A stretch of DNA of 64,000 bases from Eisenbergiella porci (GTDB taxonomy: Bacteria; Bacillota; Clostridia; Lachnospirales; Lachnospiraceae). Below, piece by piece: positions 1 through 9,424 of this stretch (within the stretch, counting starts at the first letter, position 1; each line of letters opens with the position of its first letter). The notes under the pieces were generated by a model. That model ran no database searches. It had not been told where the DNA came from and saw only the letters and a list, made by a program, of their open reading frames with translations. The position numbers were made by a program, and so were the translations under genes. The DNA lies in NCBI RefSeq assembly GCF_009696275.1, contig NZ_VUMI01000007.1, positions 62,001-126,000 on the forward strand. Reading direction: 5' to 3'.

Positions 1-614
1 TTGAAGGCCAGGATGGTATTTTTCTCCTCCGCCCCGAAATAGGGTTCAAAATAAAAAAAGGTAAGCACCTTAATGGAAGACTCCGGCGCATTGCTGCGGA
101 TGACCGGCACGGTTCTGACAACAGGGGTAAACACCTTAACGGTATCAAGCTTATCCAGATATTCCACAAAGCCCGTATCATAAAAATCCTCCGCCGAGCT
201 TTCAAACCCCTGGGAAAATTCCCCTGATTCAAAAATTGTCTTTCCATATTTGTCATATACATAAATTGAATAAATCTTGGAATTATTAAAACGCAAGGTA
301 TCCAGCTTCCGCTTGACATTGTAAAGCTCCGTACCACTGTATTTTTGCGCCAGGAAAAGCTTATTGACCTCCGGGCTTTGGGCGCACTGAAGAAGCAGGC
401 TGTTTACGGATTCCGACAAAAACCGCACCGTGCTGGTGGTCTGGTTGATGCTGCTGCTCGCATTCCGGTAGATTTCCTCACATGCCATGGTTTCGTAATG
501 AGAAGACAGAATATAAGTCAGCAGAAGCACGATAACCGCCAGACTCGCAGTGGATGCAAAAATAATCCGGTTCAGATGTTTATTCTCCATAACCATTTTC
601 CGTAATCCGTTCAT
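1..614 (-). CDS. Membrane sensor/regulator, N-terminal part (C-terminus outside window)
   Basis: The frame runs off the left edge of the window. The ATG at 614 is preceded by GGAGGAATGGTTTCT, a strong ribosome site. Residues about 18-37 form a membrane helix (IIFASTASLAVIVLLLTYIL), followed by about 165 extracytoplasmic residues with the look of a Cache-type ligand domain (KIYSIYVYDKYGKTIF segment). This layout is typical of membrane-anchored AraC/YesN-type regulators and YesM-type histidine kinases that control carbohydrate genes in Lachnospiraceae. The output domain lies beyond the window, so the two cannot be told apart here. The neighbouring hydrolases and oxidoreductases make a sugar-sensing role plausible, but that is inference. 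Confidence 0.7.
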   Translation of the reverse strand, partial: MNGLRKMVMENKHLNRIIFASTASLAVIVLLLTYILSSHYETMACEEIYRNASSSINQTTSTVRFLSESVNSLLLQCAQSPEVNKLFLAQKYSGTELYNVKRKLDTLRFNNSKIYSIYVYDKYGKTIFESGEFSQGFESSAEDFYDTGFVEYLDKLDTVKVFTPVVRTVPVIRSNAPESSIKVLTFFYFEPYFGAEEKNTILAF

Positions 615-713
615 AGAAACCATTCCTCCATTTTTCCGAAAGTGCCGCGCCAGTATTACCATACCCGAATCGTCCGGGCAAGTCAAGATTATGCCCGCCT
701 AAAAGGCCGGCCC

Positions 714-746
714 CGTAACAGTTCGGCCGAAGGCTGAACTGTTACA
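714..746. repeat. Intergenic hairpin, 10-bp perfect arms
   Basis: GTAACAGTTC (715-724) is the exact reverse complement of GAACTGTTAC (736-745), separated by an 11-nt GC-rich loop. It lies between the stop of the UroD-like gene (781) and the start of the sensor gene (614), both on the minus strand. There is no convincing T-run on either strand, so it is either a weak terminator or a copy of a dispersed extragenic palindrome. A partial half-copy (GCTGAACTATTAC) occurs near 1850. Confidence 0.55.
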
Positions 747-780
747 CGGCACGGTGAGAGCAGCGCTCCCGCCGCCTTTT

Positions 781-1806
781 TCAGCCCTCCTCAAAAATTG
801 TATCCAGGGCAGCTTTGATATTTTCAAGAGGGGTATCCGGCATAATGCCGTTCCCCATAGCCAGAAGCATTCCTTTTCCATCCACGTTAAACAGCTTCTT
901 CATCTGCCGTATTTCCTGCCGTACCTGATCTGCGGAAGCGTTGGGCATCAGATATTGTACGTCGATTCCCGCCAGGAAGGTAATCCTGCCGCCAAACCTT
1001 CGCACCGTTTCCTGCCCGTCCATGCATCCCTTCTGTACCGGATGGAACACATCCAGGCCCGCTTCAATCAAATCATCCATAAGAAGCGTATTGTCACCGC
1101 AGGAATGCAGCCAGAAATGCATTCCCCTTTCATGGGTATAACCGATAATTTCCTGATACAGAGGGAAATACAGTTCCCTGAAAATCTCCGGCGACATCAT
1201 CGGCCCGTGCTGATGCCCCAGATCATCGGAGGTGAAAATGCCGTCAAAGCCGGCTGCCGCGAATTTGTCTATAATCACCTTATAAAATTCTACCAGCCTT
1301 TTCCCGATGAGCTTCAAATTATCCATCTCGTCATAATAATCATACATCAGGTTTTCCATCCCCCTGACAGACCAGAACCGTTCATGGAACAGTCTCCAGA
1401 AGCAGCCCAGCTTATAACGGCCATCCGCCTTCTTTGCCGCCTCTTGTACCACATCAAAGTTTCCCGGCTCGGAAGGGTTCGGAAAATGTGCCAGGAACTG
1501 ATCAAGCTCGCTCCAGTCATCCAGCAGCACCGCGCTTTCCCCAATGCTGTGCCGCTCCGCATTCCGATAGTCCTTGAAACCAAACCGGTACTCCGGATTC
1601 TGCGTAGGTGAAACATCATAGCCGGGCTCCGTATAAAATACAGAACAAATATCATCCGGGTACAAATCCGCCAGTTTGTTCAACTGTTCCCCATATTTTT
1701 CCTGTAAACCCATTCCCCAAAACTTATGCAGAAATGCCGGAGGATTCTTACAGCCCCTCCGCTCCACCGCATCGATAACCTCCTGCCGGCTCAATACCTT
1801 TCTCAT
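781..1806 (-). CDS. Uroporphyrinogen decarboxylase-like (UroD/MtaA-type) protein
   Basis: 341 aa, last gene of the five-gene minus-strand operon that starts at 6851. The start ATG at 1806 follows AAAGGAGCAGGAC. The protein has the UroD/cobamide-methyltransferase barrel pattern: FTSDDLGHQHGPMMSPEIF in the middle, then HFWLHSCGDN (the His/Cys strand seen in MtaA/MtbA-like methyl transferases), then GIDVQ and LAMGNGIMPDTPLENIKA near the C-terminus. Such proteins in clostridia are usually not haem enzymes but methyltransferases or demethylases acting on methylated or methoxylated substrates. No corrinoid protein gene lies beside it, so the substrate is unknown. Family call is firm, reaction is not. 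Confidence 0.8.
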   Translation of the reverse strand: MRKVLSRQEVIDAVERRGCKNPPAFLHKFWGMGLQEKYGEQLNKLADLYPDDICSVFYTEPGYDVSPTQNPEYRFGFKDYRNAERHSIGESAVLLDDWSELDQFLAHFPNPSEPGNFDVVQEAAKKADGRYKLGCFWRLFHERFWSVRGMENLMYDYYDEMDNLKLIGKRLVEFYKVIIDKFAAAGFDGIFTSDDLGHQHGPMMSPEIFRELYFPLYQEIIGYTHERGMHFWLHSCGDNTLLMDDLIEAGLDVFHPVQKGCMDGQETVRRFGGRITFLAGIDVQYLMPNASADQVRQEIRQMKKLFNVDGKGMLLAMGNGIMPDTPLENIKAALDTIFEEG

Positions 1807-1858
1807 GTCCTGCTCCTTTCTTATTTCCGGTAAAAATTCAGACAGGGCTGAACTATTA

Positions 1859-3226
1859 CTATTTCTGCGTTACTTTCCGGTAAACGTCCTGACTTCTCTT
1901 TGCACATTCTGAAATCGCTATCGGGTGGAAACCCGGCACTGCGGAATACAGGGTATCATGCAGCGGGGCCTTCCAGCGTTCCGGGATCTTCCCTGCCCCC
2001 AGCTTCGCTCCCATGACGGAACCAACCGTAGCGCCGTTGCAGTCCGTATCCCAGCCGCCCAGGACAGCCGTTGTGATGGCTGTTTCAAAATCATCTCCTG
2101 CAAACAGGATTGCCGCCGCGCAGAGCGCTGCATTGTTGTTGGTATGAACCGCATTATAATGTTCAAATTCGTTCCAGATTTTCTCCAGCAAATCCAGCTG
2201 GCTCTTTGCTGTTTCCGCAATCCGGACGGCTGTTTTAATATCGGCTGCAAGCCTGCTGTTTACAGGGATTTGTGAAAGACCTGCTTCTATGATTTTCCGG
2301 TTGTCCTTTTCCGTAAAAGCGGCCGCAATCATGGCGCTGCAGAACATGGCGCCGTAAATACCGTTTTTCACATGGGAAAGAGAGGCATCCTTAAAAGCAA
2401 GCTCTGCGGCCAGCTCGGGATTTCCCGCGGCACCGTAGGCATAGCCGTCCACTCTGATCTGTGCCCCAATCCATTCACGGTAAGGATTCCGATAGCTTCT
2501 TACCCACTGGATAAATTCCTCTTCTCTGCCTTCCTTTAAAAGATCATATTCCTGGCAGAGATTCAGATACGCCTGCTTTTCCGCCGTGCATACCATCTCA
2601 TAGGGCAGGTTGGCCAGCCAGAAATGCCCCACATCCAGCGTGGTAAAATCCGTTCCTTTTTCCTCCATCAGCTTCAGCCCCAGCACGGTGTAACGGATAT
2701 CATCATCCGTTTCCATATACTCAATATTCTCCAGGGTACTCTTCCTGCCATAGTCCACAGTTTCTATCCCATAAACGCTGCCTGCAGGAGAAGCTATGGG
2801 CGTATAGGTCTTCACCGGATACTGACCGGCCTGCCGGAACCACTCATATGCCAGTTTCCAGCCGGGAATTCCGTCCTTGCCGCTCATAAACACCCCGGTT
2901 TCCAGCGGTTTTCCTAAAGCGCAGCCGCAGCACCTGCCAAGCCATGCGCCATAGAAAAAGTCATAGTCAATTTCCCCTGCCGCCGGCTTCCATGGCTCTG
3001 CCTTCGGCTGGCAGGCCCTGATTTCCTCCAGGCTGTCCGGTTCTTCAAAAGGGAAATCCTCCCCTGGCTTTAATTCCATAAGCTCGTCATATAAACGGTT
3101 CAGCCTGCCGTTATCCCCTGCCGCTTCCTCCAGCCTTTGCGCAAATCCTGTTACATCGCAGCCTTCTTCCTCTCTCTGAATAATTTCTCCTTTTAACAGC
3201 TTTTCCAGGGTAGTCCATCCTGCCAT
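1859..3226 (-). CDS. ADP-ribosylglycohydrolase (DraG) family protein
   Basis: 455 aa with start ATG 3226 after AGGAGGAAAGTAAA. The motif GGWDTDCNGATVGSVMGAKLG near residues 385-405 is the signature di-metal site of the DraG/ARH fold, and the upstream GAWLGRCCGCALGKPLE and METDDDIRYTVLGLKL segments supply the remaining metal-binding Asp/Glu residues. The first about 90 residues are extra compared with classical DraG. Family members remove ADP-ribose from proteins or hydrolyse other N-glycosidic bonds. Inside a catabolic operon with oxidoreductases a glycoside- or nucleoside-type substrate is more likely than nitrogenase reductase. 45 nt separate it from the upstream dehydrogenase gene. Confidence 0.85.
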   Translation of the reverse strand: MAGWTTLEKLLKGEIIQREEEGCDVTGFAQRLEEAAGDNGRLNRLYDELMELKPGEDFPFEEPDSLEEIRACQPKAEPWKPAAGEIDYDFFYGAWLGRCCGCALGKPLETGVFMSGKDGIPGWKLAYEWFRQAGQYPVKTYTPIASPAGSVYGIETVDYGRKSTLENIEYMETDDDIRYTVLGLKLMEEKGTDFTTLDVGHFWLANLPYEMVCTAEKQAYLNLCQEYDLLKEGREEEFIQWVRSYRNPYREWIGAQIRVDGYAYGAAGNPELAAELAFKDASLSHVKNGIYGAMFCSAMIAAAFTEKDNRKIIEAGLSQIPVNSRLAADIKTAVRIAETAKSQLDLLEKIWNEFEHYNAVHTNNNAALCAAAILFAGDDFETAITTAVLGGWDTDCNGATVGSVMGAKLGAGKIPERWKAPLHDTLYSAVPGFHPIAISECAKRSQDVYRKVTQK

Positions 3227-3271
3227 TTTACTTTCCTCCTGTAAATTACCTTTGCATCTAATATTTTTTAA

Positions 3272-4231
3272 TTATGAAACAACATGTATAGGTGTCCCTT
3301 CCAGGAACGCTCCCAAATTTTCCTCCGCCATCTGCATCAAACGCTGCCTCGCTTCCTTTGTTGCCCATGCGATATGGGGTGTGATCAGCATATTTGGCGC
3401 ATCCAGCAGCGGATTTCCCATCGGCGGCTCCACAGAAAGCACATCTGCTGCCGCCCCTGCCACTTTTCCGCTGATTAAAGCTTCTTTTAAATCTTCTTCT
3501 GCAATCAAAGCGCCGCGGGAGTCATTGAGCAGTAAAACCCCGTCCTTCATTTGCGCAATTGTTTCCCGGTTGATCAATCCCCTTGTTTCCCGTGTAAGCG
3601 GACAATGAAGGGAAATCACATCGGATTTGCGAAGCAGTTCCTGCAAAGATTCCTGCCGGATTCTTTCCGACAGCTCTTCCTCTTTTACAACATGGCCGGA
3701 GTAAACAAGCACCGTCATGCCAAAGGCCTCTGCCAGCTTCGCCACTTTCTTTCCGATTCTGCCGTAACCCACAATTCCCATTGTCTTGCCGCTCAGTTCC
3801 ATCTGCGGAAATTTCCAGTAACAAAAGTCAGGGTTTGCATCCCACTCTCCATTTTTAACACTGTTCGAATGCGCCCCTACATGGTGGCAAAGTTCCAGCA
3901 ACAGCGCCATTGTATACTGTGCAACGGTATCTGTCCCATATCCCGGAATATTCGTAACCACAATATTGCGTTTGGCTGCCGCAGCCACATCCACCACATT
4001 GAATCCTGTCGCCAGCACCCCGATATATTGCAGCTTCGGGCATTGTTCCATAATGCCCTCATCCAGCACCGTCTTATTTGTCAGGACAATTTCAGCATTT
4101 CCGATCCTTTCTGCCGCCTCCTCCGGTTTTGTTCTGTCATAAACCGTGAAGCTTCCGTATTTACCAAATCCTTCCCAGCTTAAATCTCCGGGATTTTCTG
4201 TATATCCATCCAGAATTACGATTCTGTTCAT
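3272..4231 (-). CDS. D-2-hydroxyacid dehydrogenase (NAD-dependent)
   Basis: 319 aa counted from ATG 4231, chosen because GAGGAAAGAG sits directly upstream; an in-frame GTG at 4243 would overlap the previous stop. The NAD-binding Rossmann motif GIVGYGRIGKKVAKLAEAFG is at about 145-165, the substrate-binding Arg in LLNDSRGALI at about 230, and the catalytic His in ITPHIAW near 285. Length and layout match the glycerate/phosphoglycerate/D-lactate dehydrogenase superfamily. It would reduce or oxidise a 2-keto/2-hydroxy acid produced by the neighbouring oxidoreductases. It starts 8 nt after the stop of the FAD gene, so the genes are translationally close. Confidence 0.9.
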   Translation of the reverse strand: MNRIVILDGYTENPGDLSWEGFGKYGSFTVYDRTKPEEAAERIGNAEIVLTNKTVLDEGIMEQCPKLQYIGVLATGFNVVDVAAAAKRNIVVTNIPGYGTDTVAQYTMALLLELCHHVGAHSNSVKNGEWDANPDFCYWKFPQMELSGKTMGIVGYGRIGKKVAKLAEAFGMTVLVYSGHVVKEEELSERIRQESLQELLRKSDVISLHCPLTRETRGLINRETIAQMKDGVLLLNDSRGALIAEEDLKEALISGKVAGAAADVLSVEPPMGNPLLDAPNMLITPHIAWATKEARQRLMQMAEENLGAFLEGTPIHVVS

Positions 4232-4239
4232 CTCTTTCC

Positions 4240-6075
4240 TCACTTTATTAACTCCCGCATATTCCGCGCAACGCAGCTGATATAAATTGCATCTTCAGAA
4301 GTATCGGATAACAGGCTTTCAAAAAACGGCCCCTTCATTGCCTCCTGTATTTTCCCGGTAATTTCTCCGCTCAGTTCCGGATGGGCAGCGGCAATCCTGG
4401 AAAGCGCCATCACTGCATGGGTGAAAAACTGAAAACCATATTCCTTCTGACTACGGATAAAACTATCATACTGGTATTCCTGTCCGCGGTTATCCTCCGG
4501 ATGTTCCATGATTTTTTCCAGTATCCCCACAGCTTCTCCGTCCCGAAGCCTGCCCAGCAGGTAAACGGCGGACAGCCCCCGCAGCTGGTTGTATTTTCTG
4601 CTGGTCTTTGGTACATAGGGATCTCTTTCCTCTGCCATACACCGCAACGCAGGCAATGCCTTCCTGTTACCCAGGATTCCCAGCGCCAGCGCGCTGTTTC
4701 GCGCCACATTCCGGTCACTGTCCGAAAGCCATTCTTCCAGCTTGTGTTCCACGCATTTTCCCATTCTTTTGGCGGACCAGATGGCAATGCCGGGCCTGTT
4801 GGATTTCAGCCCCTGATAAATATCCCCGGCCTCGTTAAGCCACGCTGTCCTGTGCCATCTGCCCTCTTCTATGTCCCAGATGCCGCTGTCGTCCGTCTTC
4901 TTCAGGCAGCCGGTTGCCAGAAGCTGCTTTTTCAGCTCTTCATAAGGAACCTCTCTGACAGAAATCCCCTTCCTGATGGCAAGTGCCGCCGCGCAGCCGA
5001 CCGCCTCCCCGCATTTTTGCATATCCCGGCGTTGTCTGACACAGGAGGCGATATCATGGCCGATGGAAATATTTCTTCCTGCCGCCAAAATGCCCTCATA
5101 TCCTTTGGGGATGCAGCAGCCCAGAGGCACCGGCACGGAAATATTGATTCCCCACAGGCTGGAAGCGACCAGCCAGTCCTGTAAGCCCTCGCTTTCAAAT
5201 GCCAGGTCCCTTCCATGATTATCCAGATTGGAATAGGCATAGAAGGCCGGATGATCTGTCATACGATCCTCCAGATAGTCCTGAAGCTCCACGGTTTCTT
5301 CCCCCACAATACGGCGGCCTTCCCGCAGCCCCAGCAATATGGAAATCCCCAGCACCCTGCGTGTTCTGTAATCCTCTAAATTATAATGTAACAGACAGGC
5401 GGCATCCACACAAGCTTTTGCATACTGCCCTGCATCCAGCGCGTCCATATATCCGCAATCCAGGTAATGATAAAATTCAACCAGACCATTGACAATCTCA
5501 GGCTGCACAACGGAATATGGCTGCACCTGCCCGTCAAACGCACGGCCCCGTTCCATCCGGCATCCGATTGTATCGCAAATTCCCGATTCCCCTGTACAAT
5601 CCAGCGTGATTTTGGCCAGGGCTGTTTTTTCTTCCCCGTTTTCTATCCATTGGATGCCGCAGACAGTATTTTCTTCCATCAAAACGCCCGTGACCCTGCT
5701 TTCATAATGGATTTCCACCTTGCTGTCGATTAATGCCTGTTCACAGACATATTTCTTTGCCTCCGGATTAAGTCCCACCACAGGCATATATCCATCCGAT
5801 TCCATCTCCCGGACCTTTTCATCCAGCTCCTCATAGATTCCGCCGGGCGTTCCGAAATAGTAGCCATGCACATCCCCTGCAGTACCGGTACCGCCGCAGC
5901 AGTTCAATTTTTCTATCCCCAGCACGCGCAATCCCTGTTTTGCCGCCGTCAGCGCCGCATACACACCGGCGGTTCCCAGGCCTGCCACGATCAGGTCATA
6001 GACAGGGAGTTCTTCCACAGGCTGTAAAAAAGGAACACTCTCCCGCCGGTTTTGAGTTTTGAATTTTAACAGCAT
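4240..6075 (-). CDS. FAD-dependent oxidoreductase with C-terminal HEAT-like repeats
   Basis: About 611 aa from ATG 6075 (GGAGGGAAGA upstream); an in-frame ATG at 6090 is also possible. The dinucleotide-binding motif DLIVAGLGTAGVYAALTAAK is near residue 30. The FAD_oxidored core continues with LDCTGESGICDTIGCRMERG and a GILAAGRNISIGHDIASCVR segment. From about 450 on, the sequence has short helical repeats (RNSALALGILGNRKALPALR) like HEAT/PBS lyase repeats. Such proteins occur in sugar and organic-acid catabolic operons of gut Firmicutes and Planctomycetes; the substrate is not known. The start overlaps the end of the upstream gene by about 10 nt, indicating translational coupling. Confidence 0.82.
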   Translation of the reverse strand: MLLKFKTQNRRESVPFLQPVEELPVYDLIVAGLGTAGVYAALTAAKQGLRVLGIEKLNCCGGTGTAGDVHGYYFGTPGGIYEELDEKVREMESDGYMPVVGLNPEAKKYVCEQALIDSKVEIHYESRVTGVLMEENTVCGIQWIENGEEKTALAKITLDCTGESGICDTIGCRMERGRAFDGQVQPYSVVQPEIVNGLVEFYHYLDCGYMDALDAGQYAKACVDAACLLHYNLEDYRTRRVLGISILLGLREGRRIVGEETVELQDYLEDRMTDHPAFYAYSNLDNHGRDLAFESEGLQDWLVASSLWGINISVPVPLGCCIPKGYEGILAAGRNISIGHDIASCVRQRRDMQKCGEAVGCAAALAIRKGISVREVPYEELKKQLLATGCLKKTDDSGIWDIEEGRWHRTAWLNEAGDIYQGLKSNRPGIAIWSAKRMGKCVEHKLEEWLSDSDRNVARNSALALGILGNRKALPALRCMAEERDPYVPKTSRKYNQLRGLSAVYLLGRLRDGEAVGILEKIMEHPEDNRGQEYQYDSFIRSQKEYGFQFFTHAVMALSRIAAAHPELSGEITGKIQEAMKGPFFESLLSDTSEDAIYISCVARNMRELIK

Positions 6076-6851
6076 TCTTCTTCCCTCCATTTTTTCCCCA
6101 ATTCCACGCCGCTTTCAAAGGCGCCCAGTAAATTACCGTACAACGGCTGCAGCTTTTTACCATCCTCTCCTGTTTCCTTCAGCCATGCAAAGGCGGAGGC
6201 CACAGATACCATTTTCCATGACGCCAGCTGCGCCGGGCGGTTTTTCCAGAAGCTATGCAGCTTTTCCCTCGCCGTAATCCAGCCGTCCTCCCGGTGGAGC
6301 GGATAACACAGGATTTTCATATCCGGATGTGCATATTCCAGAACCCGGATTCCTCCGCAGCCGTTTTCCCAGGCAGCCGCCTGCTGCGGGTTTTCACAGT
6401 AAAGCATTGCATTGATGTATTTCCCGTACTCCGGCTGTGACGAGGCTTCCTGCTCCCAATCATAGACATGCTCCGCGCAGACCTGAAAAACCCCGGAATC
6501 ATTACAGCAGGTAACAATATGCTTTCCGTCTGTCCGGCTGACCTTGATATCCGTCCCGAACAATACCTGGATTTTGGCCTCCCGGATGGTTTCAAACATT
6601 ACGGGCGCAGCAGCCGCAATCTGAATCGGCCTTCCTTCCATTAAAATCCCTTTTTGACGATAGCGCTCCGTCAATTTTTTCCCAGGCTCTGTCTTTGCCT
6701 CCCAGCTTCCTTCTCCCATGACCAGCGCACCTGCAAATTCTCTTGCAGCCAGGCTTGTTTTCTCTACAACCAGAACCTGATCCGGCAGCTGTGCCGCAAT
6801 TCCGATGCCCTTGGCGGAAGCACCGTAAATGACTGCTTTATATTGTTTCAT
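6066..6851 (-). CDS. FAD/NAD(P)-binding oxidoreductase-like protein, first gene of operon
   Basis: 261 aa from ATG 6851, chosen for the AAGGAGACGTAT ribosome site; a longer frame to 6923 lacks one. The N-terminus AVIYGASAKGIGIAAQLPD followed by VLVVEK is a nucleotide-binding beta-alpha-beta start that departs from the strict GxGxxG rule. The rest has no motif that I can name, and the protein is short for a complete flavoprotein. It overlaps and precedes the large FAD oxidoreductase, so it may be a second subunit or a paralogue that has lost its C-terminal region. It is the first gene after the divergent promoter region at 6852-7227. Confidence 0.6.
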   Translation of the reverse strand: MKQYKAVIYGASAKGIGIAAQLPDQVLVVEKTSLAAREFAGALVMGEGSWEAKTEPGKKLTERYRQKGILMEGRPIQIAAAAPVMFETIREAKIQVLFGTDIKVSRTDGKHIVTCCNDSGVFQVCAEHVYDWEQEASSQPEYGKYINAMLYCENPQQAAAWENGCGGIRVLEYAHPDMKILCYPLHREDGWITAREKLHSFWKNRPAQLASWKMVSVASAFAWLKETGEDGKKLQPLYGNLLGAFESGVELGKKWREEECC

Positions 6852-7227
6852 ATACGTCTCCTTTTCAAGACCTGCTGCTGTGACACTCCTTTTTTCGTGC
6901 GATGCAGGGCCTTTATCGATCACTTTATTTCTCTTTTCAGGGACATCATAACATTTCTCTCATTTTTCCTGAAAGTATAAATCCGGCACCTTCCTCTTTC
7001 TCTGGATTTTTATACCCGTAATCTGCTCTCTGTCAGGGTTTAATATTTGTACTTCCGGCATTTTCTTCCTTTTTTGACTAGGAATTTCAGCCCTTTGTCC
7101 CATAATAAAACTGTATCGGAGTCGTTCTGCCATACGCGTTACGAAACAGCATGGAGACAGGACAGACAGACCAAACCCCTTACCGGCAGCTTACCGGTAA
7201 TTTTAATTTTATTCGGAGGAAAAAAGT
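6852..7227. promoter_or_regulatory. Divergent intergenic region between the minus-strand operon and the beta-helix gene
   Basis: 376 bp without a credible gene. It must hold the promoters for the operon transcribed leftward from 6851 and for the gene starting at 7228. It is AT-rich near 7040-7080, but I could not assign a consensus -35/-10 pair or a clear operator, so only the location is supported. Confidence 0.35.
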
Positions 7228-9180
7228 TTGAAGGAATATCATGTAGCATGCACGGGCAGCGATAAGGCCGCCGGCACACTTGAAAATCCATTCCGCACGA
7301 TTTCAAAAGCCGCTGCCCTCGCCCTCGCAGGCGACCGCGTCATTGTCCATGAAGGAGAATACAGGGAATGGGTAAAGCCCGCCCACGGCGGGAACAGCAG
7401 TACAAGCCGCATCACCTACGAAGCCGCTCCCGGTGAAAAAGTGATCATCAAAGGCTCTGAGCGCATCCAAAGCTGGCGCCATATAGAAGGGACCGTCTGG
7501 AAAGCAATGCTCCCCAACAGTTTTTTTGGCGATTATAATCCCTATACCGAAGTTCTGGGCGGAGACTGGTTCGCCGCCCCCACAGATAAAAAAATACACC
7601 CCGGAGAGGTGTATTTAAACGGAAAAGCTTTTTATGAAGCCGCTTCCCTGGAGGAAGTGAAACATCCGGCGCTTCGTATGGAGGGCGTCTTCCTTCCCTG
7701 GCTTGGCAGGGGAGAACCACTGCTGCATCCCGGGGATTCCATTTACCAGTGGTACACCCGCCAGGAAAAAGATCATACCGTAATTTATGCCAATTTCCAT
7801 GGCGCCGACCCCAACGCAGCGCTGGTGGAAATCAATGTACGCAAGTGCTGCTTTTATCCGGAGAAAACCGGGTTAAATTATATCACGGTCAGAAACTTTG
7901 AAATGGCGCAGGCCGCATGTCCCTGGACGCCGCCCACCGCCGACCAGCCCGGACTGCTGGGCGTCAACTGGAGCAAAGGCTGGATTATTGAAAACAACAT
8001 CATCCACGACGCAAAGTGCAGCGGCATCAGCCTGGGAAAGGAAGCCTCCACCGGACATAATCTCAGCACCCTCACCCACAGAAAGCCCGGTTACCAGTAC
8101 CAGATGGAAGCCGTTTTCCGCGCAAGGCAGATCGGGTGGAGCAAAGAAACCATCGGCTCCCATGTTGTCCGCGGCAATACCATATATGACTGCGGCCAGA
8201 ACGGCATTGTAGGCCATATGGGCTGTGTCTTCAGTGAGATCCACCACAACCACATCTATAACATTGCCATGAAGCGCGAATTCTGCGGCTTTGAAATTGC
8301 CGGTATCAAGCTGCATGCCGCCGTTGATGTACAACTGCACCACAACTGCATCCACCATTGCCGTCTGGGTATCTGGCTGGACTGGCAGGCACAGGGCGCA
8401 AGAGTCAGTCAGTCCCTCTTTTATGCCAATAACCGAGATCTGATGGTGGAAGCCACCCATGGTCCCTACCTGGCGGACAACAACATTTTCGCTTCCGCCT
8501 TCAATTTTGACAATGTGGCGCAGGGCGGCGCTTACCTGCATAACCTTTGCTGCGGCATCATGCGGCGTGTGGGTGCTTTGGATCGCTCCACGCCCTATCA
8601 CTTTGCACACACCACGGCTATTGCCGGAAGCGCTGCCGTTTACAGCGGCGATGACCGCCTGTACCAGAATATTTTTCTCGGCGGCGCTCCCCAAAATGCC
8701 AAAAATTCCTGTTACGGTACGGAAGGCTACTGCGGCTGCCCTGCCTCTCTGGAAGAATACACGGAAAAAGTGGCGGCTCTCGGCAACGGAGATTTAGACC
8801 TGTTCATGCAGGTAAAACAGCCCGCTTACATCAATGGCAATGCCTATTTAAACGGCGCGCAGGGTTATGACAGGGAGATAAGCGCTTTCTGCTCATCCGC
8901 CGACCCGCAGGTAAAAATCACTGCAGAAGAAAACGGGACAGTCTGGCTGGAACTGACCCTGCCCGAGGAGCTTTTTCACATGGAAACCTCCCTATATGCG
9001 ACCCCCGATCTGGAAATGCCGCGCATTACGGAAGTTCCCTATGAGAATCCGGACGGCAGCCCCATCGTGTGGAACCGCGACTATCTTGGACAAAAGCGTG
9101 CGCTAAAACCAGTCCCCGGTCCGTTGGAAGGTTTAAAAGCAGGATACAACCGGATCTGCATCTGGCCGCTGTCACAATAG
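7228..9180 (+). CDS. Right-handed parallel beta-helix protein (DUF1565-like)
   Basis: 650 aa. The start is a TTG at 7228 directly after GGAGGAAAAAAGT; no ATG fits the ribosome site. The N-terminus (YHVACTGSDKAAGTLENPF, then TISKAAALALAGDRVIVHEG) is the classic opening of DUF1565/pectate-lyase-like beta-helix proteins, in which a short name-tag strand leads into parallel coils. Coil-type repeats rich in NNIIHD, GNTIYDCGQNGIVGH and HNHIYNI run through residues 240-430. There is no signal peptide, so it would act in the cytoplasm, probably as a lyase or hydrolase on an oligosaccharide imported by the cell. It is divergent from the oxidoreductase operon and may share its regulation. Confidence 0.75.
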   Translation: MKEYHVACTGSDKAAGTLENPFRTISKAAALALAGDRVIVHEGEYREWVKPAHGGNSSTSRITYEAAPGEKVIIKGSERIQSWRHIEGTVWKAMLPNSFFGDYNPYTEVLGGDWFAAPTDKKIHPGEVYLNGKAFYEAASLEEVKHPALRMEGVFLPWLGRGEPLLHPGDSIYQWYTRQEKDHTVIYANFHGADPNAALVEINVRKCCFYPEKTGLNYITVRNFEMAQAACPWTPPTADQPGLLGVNWSKGWIIENNIIHDAKCSGISLGKEASTGHNLSTLTHRKPGYQYQMEAVFRARQIGWSKETIGSHVVRGNTIYDCGQNGIVGHMGCVFSEIHHNHIYNIAMKREFCGFEIAGIKLHAAVDVQLHHNCIHHCRLGIWLDWQAQGARVSQSLFYANNRDLMVEATHGPYLADNNIFASAFNFDNVAQGGAYLHNLCCGIMRRVGALDRSTPYHFAHTTAIAGSAAVYSGDDRLYQNIFLGGAPQNAKNSCYGTEGYCGCPASLEEYTEKVAALGNGDLDLFMQVKQPAYINGNAYLNGAQGYDREISAFCSSADPQVKITAEENGTVWLELTLPEELFHMETSLYATPDLEMPRITEVPYENPDGSPIVWNRDYLGQKRALKPVPGPLEGLKAGYNRICIWPLSQ

Positions 9181-9286
9181 CTCTTCTCTACAGAAATTTT
9201 ATCAGACATGCCAGCCAGACCGGCCCCGGCAGCCAGGGAGACTAATACCAGCACAGAAAAAGGCGTGCTACCGTAAATGGTTTGTA

Positions 9287-9315
9287 TTGAAATTCCTGTC
9301 GAACCATGTTAGAAT
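9287..9315 (+). promoter_or_regulatory. Sigma-70-type promoter of the holin-like toxin RNA
   Basis: TTGAAA (9287-9292) and TAGAAT (9310-9315) are separated by exactly 17 bp. The predicted start is about 9322, giving a leader of roughly 100 nt with GC-rich hairpins (CCTCTCCGGAGG at about 9351-9362) before the toxin ATG at 9425. Confidence 0.6.
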
Positions 9316-9424
9316 CCTTTTAGGTGCTGCCAGGATGGTAGGCGGTTAGCCCTCTCCGGAGGGACTGTGACCCTCCGTGTACATAGAAACCCGCAAGGGA
9401 ATCTGGGAAAGGAGGGCTGAGCCA

